Part shown: piece after piece, positions 8,479 through 16,138 of the stretch | Numbering within the stretch: position 1 is the first letter of the stretch | Layout: each line of letters opens with the position of its first letter | Source: DASUDX01 sp036275365 | GTDB lineage: Bacteria; Pseudomonadota; Gammaproteobacteria; Nevskiales; Nevskiaceae | Assembly: GCA_036275365.1 (NCBI GenBank) | Contig: DASUDX010000135.1 | Coordinates: forward strand, 1-64,000 | Length of the DNA: 64,000 bases | Direction of reading: 5' to 3' | Translations under genes and position numbers: made by a program | Notes under the pieces: model-generated | The model's input: only the letters and a program-made list of their open reading frames with translations | Databases searched by the model: none | What the model was told of the DNA's origin: nothing

Positions 8479-10179
8479 ATGTTGCGTCGTCTGCAGATCC
8501 GTCAGCTGGCGGTCATCGAATCGCTCGATCTGGAGTTCCACCCGGGCTTCACCGTGCTCACTGGCGAGACCGGCGCCGGCAAGTCGATCCTGCTCGATGC
8601 CCTGGGCCTGGTCACCGGCATGCGGGCGGAATCCGGGCTGGTGCGCCAGGGCGCCGAACGGGCCGAGGTCAGCGCCGAGTTCGATCTCGAGGCGCTGGAT
8701 GCGGTCCGCACCTGGCTGGTCGATCAGGCGCTGGACGATCCGGACGAGCCCGCGCTGCTGCGCCTGCGACGGGTGGTGGCGGCCGAGGGCCGCACCCGCG
8801 CCTTCGTCAACGGCAGCGCCGTCAGCACCGGGCAGCTGCGCGAGCTGGGCGAGCAGCTGATCGAGATCTTCGGCCAGCACGACAGCCAGACCCTGCTCAA
8901 GGCCGAGGTGCAGCGCCAGCAGCTGGATGACTACGGCGTGCCGGCCGAGCGCCTGCAGGCCTGCGCCGAGGCCGCCGCCGACTGGCAGCGGATCGAGCGC
9001 GAGCTGCGCACGGTGGCCGCCGCCGGGGCCCGGCCGCCGGCCGAGCTCGACTACCTGCGCCACCAGGTGCAGGAGCTGCGGGCCCTCGACCTGCGCGAGG
9101 GCGAGCTCGATCAGCTCGAACAGGAGCACCGCCGCCTGGCCAATGCCGGACGCCTGCTCGGCGAGGGCGAGCAGGTGCAGGAGCTGCTCTACGGCGAGGC
9201 CGGCGCCTATGACCGCCTGGCCGAGGCCGCGCGCCTGCTCGCCGGCCTGGCCGAGCTCGACCCGGCGCTGGCCGCCCAGGAAAGCCCGCTGCAGGAACTC
9301 CTGAGCCTGACCCGCGACACCGCGGATGCCATCAAGCGCAGCCTGTCGCGGCTGGATCTCGACCCGGCCCAGCTCGCCACGGTGGAGGAGCGGCTGGCTG
9401 CCCTCCACGATCTGGCCCGCAAGCATCGTCTGCGCCCGGAGCAGCTGCCGGCGCATCTGGCCGCGCTGGAGGACGAGCTGGCCGCGGCCGAGCAGGCGGG
9501 CGAGCGGCGCGGGGGGCTGGAGGCCGCGCTGGCCCGCGCCGGGCAGCGCTGGCAGCAGGCCGCCGCCGACCTGCATCAGGCGCGGCTGACCCAGGCCGGC
9601 CGCCTGCAGGCCGAGGTGGTGCAGCGGGTGCGCCGGCTTGGTCTGCCGCATGCCGACTTCGCCGTCGAGGTGCTCGCCGAAGCGGGCGCGCGTCCGCGCG
9701 CCGACGGCGCGGACGAGGTCCGCTATCTGTTCAGCGCCAACCCGGGACAGGGCCTGCGGCCGCTGGCGCGGACCGCCTCGGGCGGCGAGCTCTCGCGTGT
9801 CTCGCTGGCCCTGCAGGTGGTGCTGCAGAGCCGCTCCAGCCGGCCGGTGATGGTGTTCGACGAAATCGATGCCGGCATCGGCGGCGCGGTGGCGGAGATC
9901 GTCGGCCGCGAGCTGCGTGCGCTGGGCGCGCACCGCCAGGTGCTGTGCGTCACCCACCTGGCCCAGGTGGCGGCCCAGGGCGACCGGCATTGCGCGATCC
10001 GCAAGGCGGTCCGCGACGGACAGACCTACACCCAGGTGGCGCCGCTGGCGCCGGCGCAGCGGATCGAGGAGATCGGCCGCATGCTCGGCGGGGAGACGCT
10101 GACCGCGGCCACCCGCGCGATGGCCGAGGAACTGCTGGCGCGGCCCGCTGCCGCCGAACGGCCGCGACGGCGGGCCTGA
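8479..10179 (+). CDS. recN: DNA repair ATPase RecN
   Basis: A 566-residue SMC-like ATPase acting early in double-strand break repair. Walker A is GETGAGKS near residue 30. A long coiled-coil middle (about 150-360, rich in Glu/Leu/Arg/Ala) follows. The C-terminal half carries the ABC signature (TASGGELSRVSLAL), Walker B (MVFDEIDAGIGG) and the switch histidine in CVTHLAQVA. Length and motif order match the family. It converges on fur with only seven bases between stop codons. No LexA box (CTG-N10-CAG) stands out in the 21 bases upstream. Confidence 0.97.
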   Translation: MLRRLQIRQLAVIESLDLEFHPGFTVLTGETGAGKSILLDALGLVTGMRAESGLVRQGAERAEVSAEFDLEALDAVRTWLVDQALDDPDEPALLRLRRVVAAEGRTRAFVNGSAVSTGQLRELGEQLIEIFGQHDSQTLLKAEVQRQQLDDYGVPAERLQACAEAAADWQRIERELRTVAAAGARPPAELDYLRHQVQELRALDLREGELDQLEQEHRRLANAGRLLGEGEQVQELLYGEAGAYDRLAEAARLLAGLAELDPALAAQESPLQELLSLTRDTADAIKRSLSRLDLDPAQLATVEERLAALHDLARKHRLRPEQLPAHLAALEDELAAAEQAGERRGGLEAALARAGQRWQQAAADLHQARLTQAGRLQAEVVQRVRRLGLPHADFAVEVLAEAGARPRADGADEVRYLFSANPGQGLRPLARTASGGELSRVSLALQVVLQSRSSRPVMVFDEIDAGIGGAVAEIVGRELRALGAHRQVLCVTHLAQVAAQGDRHCAIRKAVRDGQTYTQVAPLAPAQRIEEIGRMLGGETLTAATRAMAEELLARPAAAERPRRRA

Positions 10180-10193
10180 GCGCGCCTCAGCCC
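10172..10193. terminator. Short bidirectional hairpin between recN and fur
   Basis: CTGAG (10176-10180) pairs with CTCAG (10186-10190) around a five-base loop, extended by GGG/CCC with one bulge. Both stop codons are part of the stem. No T tract, so weak as an intrinsic terminator. Confidence 0.3.
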
Positions 10194-10591
10194 TTGCGGG
10201 GGCGCACGTAGAGCACGAGGTTGTGGCCGACGATCTCGTAGCCGTGGCGCTCGGCGATCTGTTCCTGCAGGGCCTCGATCTCGGAACTGACGAACTCCAC
10301 CACCTTGCCGGAATCGACATCGACCATGTGATCGTGGTGATCGCCGCGCTCCAGCTCGAACACCGCGTGCCCATCCTCGAAGTGGTGGCGCTTGACCAGG
10401 CCGGCCGACTCGAACTGGGTCAGCACCCGGTAGACGGTGGCGAGCCCGATGTCCTCCTTCTGGCTGATCAGCTGGCGGTAGATGTCCTCCGCCGAGAGAT
10501 GGCGGGTCTGGTTGGTCTCCAGCATCTCGAGGATCTTCAGACGCGGCAGCGTCACCTTGAGTCCGGCATTGCGCAGGTCGGAGGATTCCAT
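10187..10591 (-). CDS. fur: Ferric uptake regulator Fur
   Basis: A 134-residue Fur protein: N-terminal winged helix (GLKVTLPRLKILEML through LATVYRVLTQFESAGLV) and a dimerisation/metal domain with HHFEDGHAVFE and the His cluster GDHHDHMV. Fur is the Fe(II)-dependent repressor of iron acquisition genes. The C-terminus lacks the CxxC pairs of some Fur proteins, as in several gammaproteobacterial versions. It is divergent from bamE with 62 bases between starts, an arrangement conserved in Xanthomonas and Pseudomonas. No clear Fur box is visible in the shared intergenic region. Confidence 0.96.
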   Translation of the reverse strand: MESSDLRNAGLKVTLPRLKILEMLETNQTRHLSAEDIYRQLISQKEDIGLATVYRVLTQFESAGLVKRHHFEDGHAVFELERGDHHDHMVDVDSGKVVEFVSSEIEALQEQIAERHGYEIVGHNLVLYVRPRKG

Positions 10592-10619
10592 CGGTGGCCA
10601 CGGGTCCAGGGGGTTTGGC

Positions 10620-10625
10620 TATTAT
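10620..10625 (+). promoter_or_regulatory. -10 element of the bamE promoter
   Basis: TATTAT lies 28 bases before the bamE ATG in the fur-bamE intergenic region. No good -35 is seen. The fur promoter must share the same 60 bases. Confidence 0.4.
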
Positions 10626-10653
10626 CGCCGCTCGCTCCCCTCCGACAACCCTC

Positions 10654-11100
10654 ATGCGTGCGATCGTCTCGGCCCTGCTCGGTGCCTGCCTGCTGCTCAG
10701 CGGCTGCGGGATCATCTACAAGCTGCCAACGCGCCAGGGCAATGTGATCGATCAGAAGGAGCTGGATCGCCTGAAGATCGGCATGACCCGCGAGCAGGTG
10801 CGCTTCGTGATGGGCACGCCGGTGGCGAGCAGCCCGCTGCGCAGCGACCGCTGGGACTATGTCGGCTACTACAAGTCCCCGCGCGGCGAGGTCTCCACCC
10901 GCACCGTCTCGCTGTTCTTCGAAGGCGAGCAGCTGGTGCGGATGGAAGGCGCGGCGCCGGTGCGCGGCGGCGCCGGCCAGGCCACGCCCGATGCGGAGAC
11001 GGTGATCAAGCAGGACGCCAAGGACCGCTCGGAGAGCGAGCGCGGCAACCCGCGCGAGCCGGAGACCGGCGTGCTGCAGACCGAGAACGCCACGCCCTGA
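10654..11100 (+). CDS. bamE: Outer membrane assembly lipoprotein BamE
   Basis: A 148-residue lipoprotein: signal peptide with lipobox LLSGC (Cys about residue 17), then the SmpA/OmlA fold with IGMTREQVRFVMGTP and RWDYVGYY. BamE supports the BAM complex inserting beta-barrel proteins into the outer membrane. An upstream in-frame ATG at 10594 exists, but only the ATG at 10654 places a proper lipoprotein signal at the N-terminus. The C-terminal 40 residues form a charged, low-complexity tail not present in short homologues. Divergent from fur, as usual. Confidence 0.93.
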   Translation: MRAIVSALLGACLLLSGCGIIYKLPTRQGNVIDQKELDRLKIGMTREQVRFVMGTPVASSPLRSDRWDYVGYYKSPRGEVSTRTVSLFFEGEQLVRMEGAAPVRGGAGQATPDAETVIKQDAKDRSESERGNPREPETGVLQTENATP

Positions 11101-11166
11101 GCGCCGGGCCGCCGACAGCGTCTGGACGGATCCCGCCAGGCCGCGGACGGCTGCTACCGTTGGCGC

Positions 11167-11712
11167 ATGTCAGCGCCCGAGCCCCCGGACGACGAGGATG
11201 CCCGCGCCTTCGCCGAGGCGATGCGCGGGGTGCGCTCGCGCCCGCCCGCGGCGCATCTGCCGGTGGTCTCCACACCACCGCCGGCGCGGCCGCTGCAGTC
11301 GGTGGCTGACGAGCAGGCGGTGCTGGCCGAGCTGCTCGATGGACCGGACCCGGACAGCTTCGAAAGCGGCGACACCGTGATCTATCGCGGTGAGGGAGTG
11401 CCGGATGCCACCTGGCGGCGGCTGCGCCGTGGCCAGTTCCGGCTCGATGCCGAGCTGGATCTGCATGGACTCAACCGCGAACGCGCCCGCGAGGCGCTCG
11501 GCCGGTTCCTCGCCGAGGCGCGCGAGCGCGATTGGCGCTGCCTGCGGGTGATCCACGGCAAGGGCAATGGCTCGCCCAACTCCGGCCCGGTGCTCAAGCG
11601 CGCGGTGGACGGCTGGCTGCGCCGCCACCGACCGGTGCTGGCCTACTGCTCGGCCCTGCCCCATCACGGCGGCACCGGTGCGCTTTATGTGCTGCTCCGC
11701 GGGCGCGGCTGA
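11167..11712 (+). CDS. Smr/MutS2-type domain protein
   Basis: A 181-residue protein. The first 85 residues are Pro/Ala-rich with little predicted structure; the C-terminal half is a Smr domain with LDLHGLNRERA, the HGKGNGS motif in the segment CLRVIHGKGNGS, and the closing strand GGTGALYVLL. Smr domains bind or nick branched DNA or act as endoribonucleases; the SmrA/SmrB type of gammaproteobacteria has this layout, with SmrB a ribosome-collision nuclease. Which of these applies cannot be told from the sequence. Stand-alone gene downstream of bamE. Confidence 0.85.
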   Translation: MSAPEPPDDEDARAFAEAMRGVRSRPPAAHLPVVSTPPPARPLQSVADEQAVLAELLDGPDPDSFESGDTVIYRGEGVPDATWRRLRRGQFRLDAELDLHGLNRERAREALGRFLAEARERDWRCLRVIHGKGNGSPNSGPVLKRAVDGWLRRHRPVLAYCSALPHHGGTGALYVLLRGRG

Positions 11713-11778
11713 ATAACCGTCGGCGAGATCGACGCGGCCGGGTTGCCCGGTGCTGCGCCGCGGGCGCGGCTGTGGGGC

Positions 11779-12420
11779 TCAGGTCAGCACCGGCGGGGTC
11801 AGCTCCAGACCGAGCTGGACCCGCACCTGATGGAAGCGATCCGGCCCGGCGATGCGGGCGATCAGCAGTGCACCCTGGAGCGCCGCACCGATCTGTACCG
11901 CCTTGCTGCGCGCCTCGCCGGGGAAGCTGAGCTGACCGCAGCTGCGGCCCTCCTCCAGCGTCTCGATCAGCCACTCGAAGATCTCGCGCATGTACAGCCG
12001 GGCTTCCTGGCGCATCTCCTCGGGCAGGGCCTCGAACTCGGCGGCCAGCACGCCGGCCGGGCAGACCTGGCACTGCGCCTCGAGATAGTCGGTGTAGGTC
12101 TGGAAGTGCGCCATCAGCCGCTCCCAGGGCGGCAGGCTGCGGTTGACGCTCTCGGCCCAGTCGCGGAAGCGCTGGCGGTAGCGCTGGATCAGCGCCACGC
12201 CCAGATCGATCTTGCCCGGGAAGTGGTAGTGGATCGCGGCATTGCGGATGCCCAGCTGGACCGCGATGTGCTGGTAGGCGAAGGCGTTGTATCCACGGCG
12301 CTGGAACAGGTCTTCGCCGGCGTTGAGGATGGCCTCGCGGGTATCGCGGCCGCCCTTGAGCTCGGCGTGGGCGGGACGGCCGCGACGGCTGCGGATGACC
12401 TGGGAAGCGCGATTCAGCAT
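11779..12420 (-). CDS. TetR/AcrR-family transcriptional regulator
   Basis: A 213-residue regulator with an N-terminal helix-turn-helix (TREAILNAGEDLFQRRGYNAF through IRNAAIHYHFPGKIDLG) and a helical ligand-binding C-terminus containing three cysteines in AQCQVCPAG and GRSCGQ. The open frame extends two codons further to a TTG, but the ATG at 12420 fits both alignment and promoter position. It lies directly behind ispF on the same strand yet has its own -10 inside the ispF stop region. The target is not evident; the RND pump gene nearby on the other strand is a possible one, since TetR proteins often control efflux, but no operator was recognised. Confidence 0.85.
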   Translation of the reverse strand: MLNRASQVIRSRRGRPAHAELKGGRDTREAILNAGEDLFQRRGYNAFAYQHIAVQLGIRNAAIHYHFPGKIDLGVALIQRYRQRFRDWAESVNRSLPPWERLMAHFQTYTDYLEAQCQVCPAGVLAAEFEALPEEMRQEARLYMREIFEWLIETLEEGRSCGQLSFPGEARSKAVQIGAALQGALLIARIAGPDRFHQVRVQLGLELTPPVLT

Positions 12421-12427
12421 GGGCAAA

Positions 12428-12433
12428 TTATAG
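12428..12433 (-). promoter_or_regulatory. TATAAT box placed for a leaderless TetR mRNA
   Basis: A perfect TATAAT on the minus strand overlaps the ispF stop codon and is followed by six bases and then the ATG of the TetR gene at 12420. Transcription starting at the usual distance would begin at the A of the ATG. No consensus -35 is visible. Confidence 0.5.
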
Positions 12434-12922
12434 CCGCGACGCGCCGGCCACGGCCTCGATCAGGGCCACCGCATGGGCGGCGATGCCCTCGCGCCGGCCG
12501 ATCGCGCCCAGGCCTTCGGTGGTGGTGGCCTTGAGATTGACCGCCGCCGCCGCCACGCCAAGGTCGGCCGCCAGCCGCTCCCGCATCAGCGGGGCGTGCG
12601 GCGCGATGCGCGGCACCTGGGCGAGCAGGGTCAGATCGACATTGCCCACCCGGTAGCCCGCCGCCTGCAGGCGGGCCACGCATTCGCGCAGCAAGCGGCG
12701 CGAGTCGATGCCGCGGTACTGGGGATCGTGGTCCGGAAACAGATGGCCGATGTCGCCCAGGCCGGCCGCACCGAGCAGGGCATCGCAGAGGGCATGGATC
12801 AGCACATCGCCGTCGGAATGGGCGATCAGCCGGTAGGCGCAGGGGATGTGCACACCGCCGAGGGTCACCCCCTCACCGGGCTCGAGGCGGTGGATGTCGT
12901 AACCGTGTCCGATGCGCATCAT
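12428..12922 (-). CDS. ispF: 2-C-methyl-D-erythritol 2,4-cyclodiphosphate synthase
   Basis: Fifth enzyme of the non-mevalonate isoprenoid pathway, forming MEcPP. The 164-residue product begins MMRIGHGYDIHRLEPGE with the zinc ligands of the DxH motif (YDIHR), then the segment AHSDGDVLIHALCDALLGAAG, the DxK-type LKATTTEGLG and a normal C-terminus. Two adjacent ATGs are possible (12922 or 12919). Unlike in many relatives, where ispD and ispF are adjacent or fused, ispD is about 38 kb away at 51 kb. A TATCCT six bases before the ATG suggests a leaderless transcript. Confidence 0.96.
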   Translation of the reverse strand: MMRIGHGYDIHRLEPGEGVTLGGVHIPCAYRLIAHSDGDVLIHALCDALLGAAGLGDIGHLFPDHDPQYRGIDSRRLLRECVARLQAAGYRVGNVDLTLLAQVPRIAPHAPLMRERLAADLGVAAAAVNLKATTTEGLGAIGRREGIAAHAVALIEAVAGASRL

Positions 12923-12928
12923 CGGCGC

Positions 12929-12934
12929 AGGATA
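12929..12934 (-). promoter_or_regulatory. Candidate -10 of ispF
   Basis: TATCCT on the minus strand, six bases upstream of the first ATG of ispF; the spacing again places the transcription start at the start codon. No recognisable -35. Confidence 0.35.
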
Positions 12935-13013
12935 CGCCGGCTGAACCGGCTGCGCCCGGCGCGGTCGCAGGGTTCCGCGCACAATCCCCCGTCTCTTTCC
13001 GGAACCTGCCGCC

Positions 13014-16000
13014 GTGTGGCTCTCTGATCTCTCCGTCAAGCGGCCGATCCTGGCCACCGTGCTCAACCTGCTGCTGGTGGTGTTCGGCCTCGCGGCCCTG
13101 CTGCAGATCTCGGTGCGCGAGTATCCGGACATCGATCCGCCGGTGGTCTCGGTCAGCACCGGCTATCCCGGGGCCTCGGCGGCGGTGATCGAAACCCAGA
13201 TCACCCAGATCATCGAGGACCAGGTGGCCGGCATCGAGGGGATCAAGACCATCACCTCGTCCTCGCGCGATGGCAGCTCCAACATCTCGATCGAGTTTCT
13301 GCTCTCGCGCGACATCGACGCCGCCGCCAATGATGTGCGCGACCGCGTCTCCCGGGTGCTCGACAACCTGCCCGACCAGGCCGATCCACCGGAGGTGACC
13401 AAGGCCGATGCCGATGCCAGCCCGATCATGTTCTTCGTGCTCTCCAGCGACCGGCTGGGGCCGCTGGAGCTGACCGACTACGCCGAGCGCTATCTGGTCG
13501 ATCGCTTCGCCACCATCGATGGCGTCTCGCGCATCTTCCTCGGCGGCGATCAGCGCTATGCCATGCGCATCTGGCTGGACCGCGCCAAGCTCGCCGCCCG
13601 CGGACTCACCGTGCAGGAGGTGGAGACGGCGATCCGCAACCAGAATGTCGAGCGGCCGGCCGGGCGCATCGAGTCCAGCGACCGCGAGTTCACCCTGCGC
13701 ACCCTGCGCAGCTACACCACGCCCGAGGCCTTCGCCGATCTGATCGTGGCGCGCGGCCCGGATGGCTATCCGGTGCGGGTCCGCGATGTGGCGCGGGTGG
13801 AGCTGGGCGCCGAGAACCCGCGGGTGGCCTTCCGCGCCAACGGCCGGCAGACCCTGGGCATCGGCATCGTCAAGACCTCCACCGCCAACACCCTGGCGGT
13901 GGCCCAGGGCGCGCGGGCGCTGGCCGAGAGCCTGCAGAAGGATCTGCCCGAGGGCATGAGCCTGGAAGTGAACTTCGATACCTCGGAGTTCATCGAGGCG
14001 GCCCTGCACGAGGTCAATCTGACCCTGCTCTACGCCGCGCTGTTCGTGATGCTGGTGATCTACCTGTTCCTGGGCAGCGTGCGCGCCACGCTGATTCCCG
14101 CGGTGACGGTGCCGATCTCGCTGATCGCCTCCTTCATCTTCCTGCAGGCCTTCGGCTTCTCCATCAACATCCTCACCCTGCTGGCCCTGGTGCTGGCGAT
14201 CGGTCTGGTGGTGGACGATGCCATCGTGGTGGTCGAGAACATCCACCGCCGGCTGGAACAGGGCGAACCGCCGCTGCTCGCCGCCTATCGCGGCACCCGC
14301 GAGGTCGGCATCGCCATCGTCGCCACCACCGCAGTGCTGGTGGCGGTGTTCACCCCGCTGGCCTTCCTCGAGGGCAACATCGGCCGGCTGTTCCGCGAGT
14401 TTGCGCTGGCCATGGCCTCGTCAGTGGCCTGCTCGGCGATCGTCGCGCTCTCGCTCTCCCCGGTGCTCGCGATGTGGATGCTGCGCGCCGACCAGCATCG
14501 GCTGGCGGTGTTCGAGGCCTTCGATCGCGGCTTCGCCCGCCTCGAGGGCGCCTATGGGCGCTCGCTGGAATCGATCCAGCGCGGCCGCTGGCTGGCACTG
14601 GTGGCCCTGCTGGCCCTGTTCGGGCTCACCGCCTGGACCTTCCAGGCGGTACCCAAGGAGTTCACGCCGCAGGAGGACCGCGGCCAGTTCCTGGTCAATG
14701 TGATCGCCCCGGAGGGCGCCACGCTCGGCTATACCGAGGCGGTGATGAGCGAGGCCGAGGCCCCGCTGCTGGCCCGGCTGGGCCAGGGCGAGATCGAGCG
14801 CGTGCTGTTCCGCCTGCCCGGCTTCGGCGGCGGCGACCAGGTCAATGCCGGGACGCTCGCCGCCACCCTGGTGCCGTGGACCGAGCGCAGCCGCAGTTCC
14901 ACCGAGATCGCCGAGGATGTCGCCCGCGAGTTCGGCGCCATCACCGGTGCCCGCACCATCATTTCCCAGCGCGCCGGCTTCGGCAGCTTCGCCGGCCAGC
15001 CGGTACAGCTGGTGATCGGGGGGCCCAGCTACGAGGAGCTCGCCGCCTGGCGCGACCGCATCTTCGCCCGCGTCCAGAAGGAGCTGCCGGCGCTGCAGCG
15101 GCTCGATTCCAACTACCGCGAGACCAAGCCGCAGATCGATCTGGAGATCGATGTCAGCCGCGCCGGCGATCTGGGCATTCCGATCGTCGAGGTGGCCCAG
15201 GCCATCGAGAGCTTCTTCGGCGAGCGGCGGGTGACGCGCTACCAGGACCGCGGCGAGGAGTACGAGGTGATCCTGCAGGCGCCGCCGGTCGATCGGCGCG
15301 ACCCCTCGGCGCTGGCCGAGGTCTATGTGCGTGCCGCCAGCGGTGCCCTGGTGCCGCTGTCCAATCTGGTGAAAACCCGCGAGAAGGCCGGTGCCCCCAG
15401 CTATGCGCGGGTGGATCGCCTGCGCTCGATCACCCTCAGCGCGAGCCTCGCCCCGGGCGCCACCCTCGGCCAGGCGCTGGACGATCTCGAGCGCATCGTC
15501 CGCGAGGAAACCGAGGGCCGCGCGCGCATCAGCTACCAGGGCAATTCGCGCGAGTTCAAGGAGAGCAGCGCGGCGCTGTACTTCACCTTCGCCATGGCCC
15601 TGGTGATCGTCTACCTCGTGCTCGCCGCCCAGTTCGAGAGCTTCGTCCACCCGCTGGTGATCCTCACCACGGTGCCGCTGGCGGTGTTCGGGGCGCTGCT
15701 GGCCTTGTGGAGCCTGGGCATGACGCTGAATGTCTACTCGCAGATCGGCATCATCATGCTGGTCGGTCTGGCGGCCAAGAACGGCATCCTGATCGTGGAA
15801 TTCGCCAACCAGCAGCGAGACCGCGGCCTGCCCTTCAGCGAGGCCCTGCGCACCGCCGCGACGATCCGCCTGCGGCCGATCCTGATGACCTCGATCGCCA
15901 CCATGGCCGGCGCGGTGCCGCTGATCTTCTCCTACGGGGCCGGCTACGAGGCGCGGCAGATCCTGGGCGTGGTGATCTTCTTCGGGGTCGCCTTCTCCAC

Positions 16001-16115
16001 CCTGTTCACCCTGTACCTGGTGCCGGCCTTTTACGAGCTGCTGTGCCGGCGCACCCGCTCGCCCGAGCACAACAGCCGGGCGCTCGGCGCCCTGCAGGAC
16101 GCCCCCAGCCCCTGA
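13014..16115 (+). CDS. RND-family efflux transporter permease (HAE1-like), no adjacent adaptor
   Basis: A 1033-residue inner-membrane proton antiporter of AcrB/MexB architecture: a first helix after WLSDLSVKRPIL, two large periplasmic loops, and twelve expected membrane helices in two repeats. The proton-relay Asp pair is D401-D402 in VVDDAIVVVENIHRR. The second half carries MLVGLAAKNGILIVEFANQ. The gene starts with GTG at 13014. No membrane-fusion adaptor or outer-membrane channel gene is next to it, although such pumps normally sit in an operon with an adaptor; partners may be elsewhere. Substrate unknown. It is divergent from ispF and converges on the phosphatase gene. Confidence 0.92.
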   Translation: MWLSDLSVKRPILATVLNLLLVVFGLAALLQISVREYPDIDPPVVSVSTGYPGASAAVIETQITQIIEDQVAGIEGIKTITSSSRDGSSNISIEFLLSRDIDAAANDVRDRVSRVLDNLPDQADPPEVTKADADASPIMFFVLSSDRLGPLELTDYAERYLVDRFATIDGVSRIFLGGDQRYAMRIWLDRAKLAARGLTVQEVETAIRNQNVERPAGRIESSDREFTLRTLRSYTTPEAFADLIVARGPDGYPVRVRDVARVELGAENPRVAFRANGRQTLGIGIVKTSTANTLAVAQGARALAESLQKDLPEGMSLEVNFDTSEFIEAALHEVNLTLLYAALFVMLVIYLFLGSVRATLIPAVTVPISLIASFIFLQAFGFSINILTLLALVLAIGLVVDDAIVVVENIHRRLEQGEPPLLAAYRGTREVGIAIVATTAVLVAVFTPLAFLEGNIGRLFREFALAMASSVACSAIVALSLSPVLAMWMLRADQHRLAVFEAFDRGFARLEGAYGRSLESIQRGRWLALVALLALFGLTAWTFQAVPKEFTPQEDRGQFLVNVIAPEGATLGYTEAVMSEAEAPLLARLGQGEIERVLFRLPGFGGGDQVNAGTLAATLVPWTERSRSSTEIAEDVAREFGAITGARTIISQRAGFGSFAGQPVQLVIGGPSYEELAAWRDRIFARVQKELPALQRLDSNYRETKPQIDLEIDVSRAGDLGIPIVEVAQAIESFFGERRVTRYQDRGEEYEVILQAPPVDRRDPSALAEVYVRAASGALVPLSNLVKTREKAGAPSYARVDRLRSITLSASLAPGATLGQALDDLERIVREETEGRARISYQGNSREFKESSAALYFTFAMALVIVYLVLAAQFESFVHPLVILTTVPLAVFGALLALWSLGMTLNVYSQIGIIMLVGLAAKNGILIVEFANQQRDRGLPFSEALRTAATIRLRPILMTSIATMAGAVPLIFSYGAGYEARQILGVVIFFGVAFSTLFTLYLVPAFYELLCRRTRSPEHNSRALGALQDAPSP

Positions 16116-16138
16116 GGGCGCGGCCCCCGGCTCAGGGG
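16109..16138. terminator. Bidirectional hairpin between RND pump and PhoD genes
   Basis: CCCCTGAG (16109-16116) and CTCAGGGG (16131-16138) form a perfect 8-bp stem around a GC-rich loop. The stop codons of both converging genes lie in the stem. No T tract. Confidence 0.4.

Noticed and set aside
10591..10654. A Fur box between fur and bamE for autoregulation.
   Set aside because: No sequence resembling GATAATGATAATCATTATC is present beyond the single TATTAT -10.
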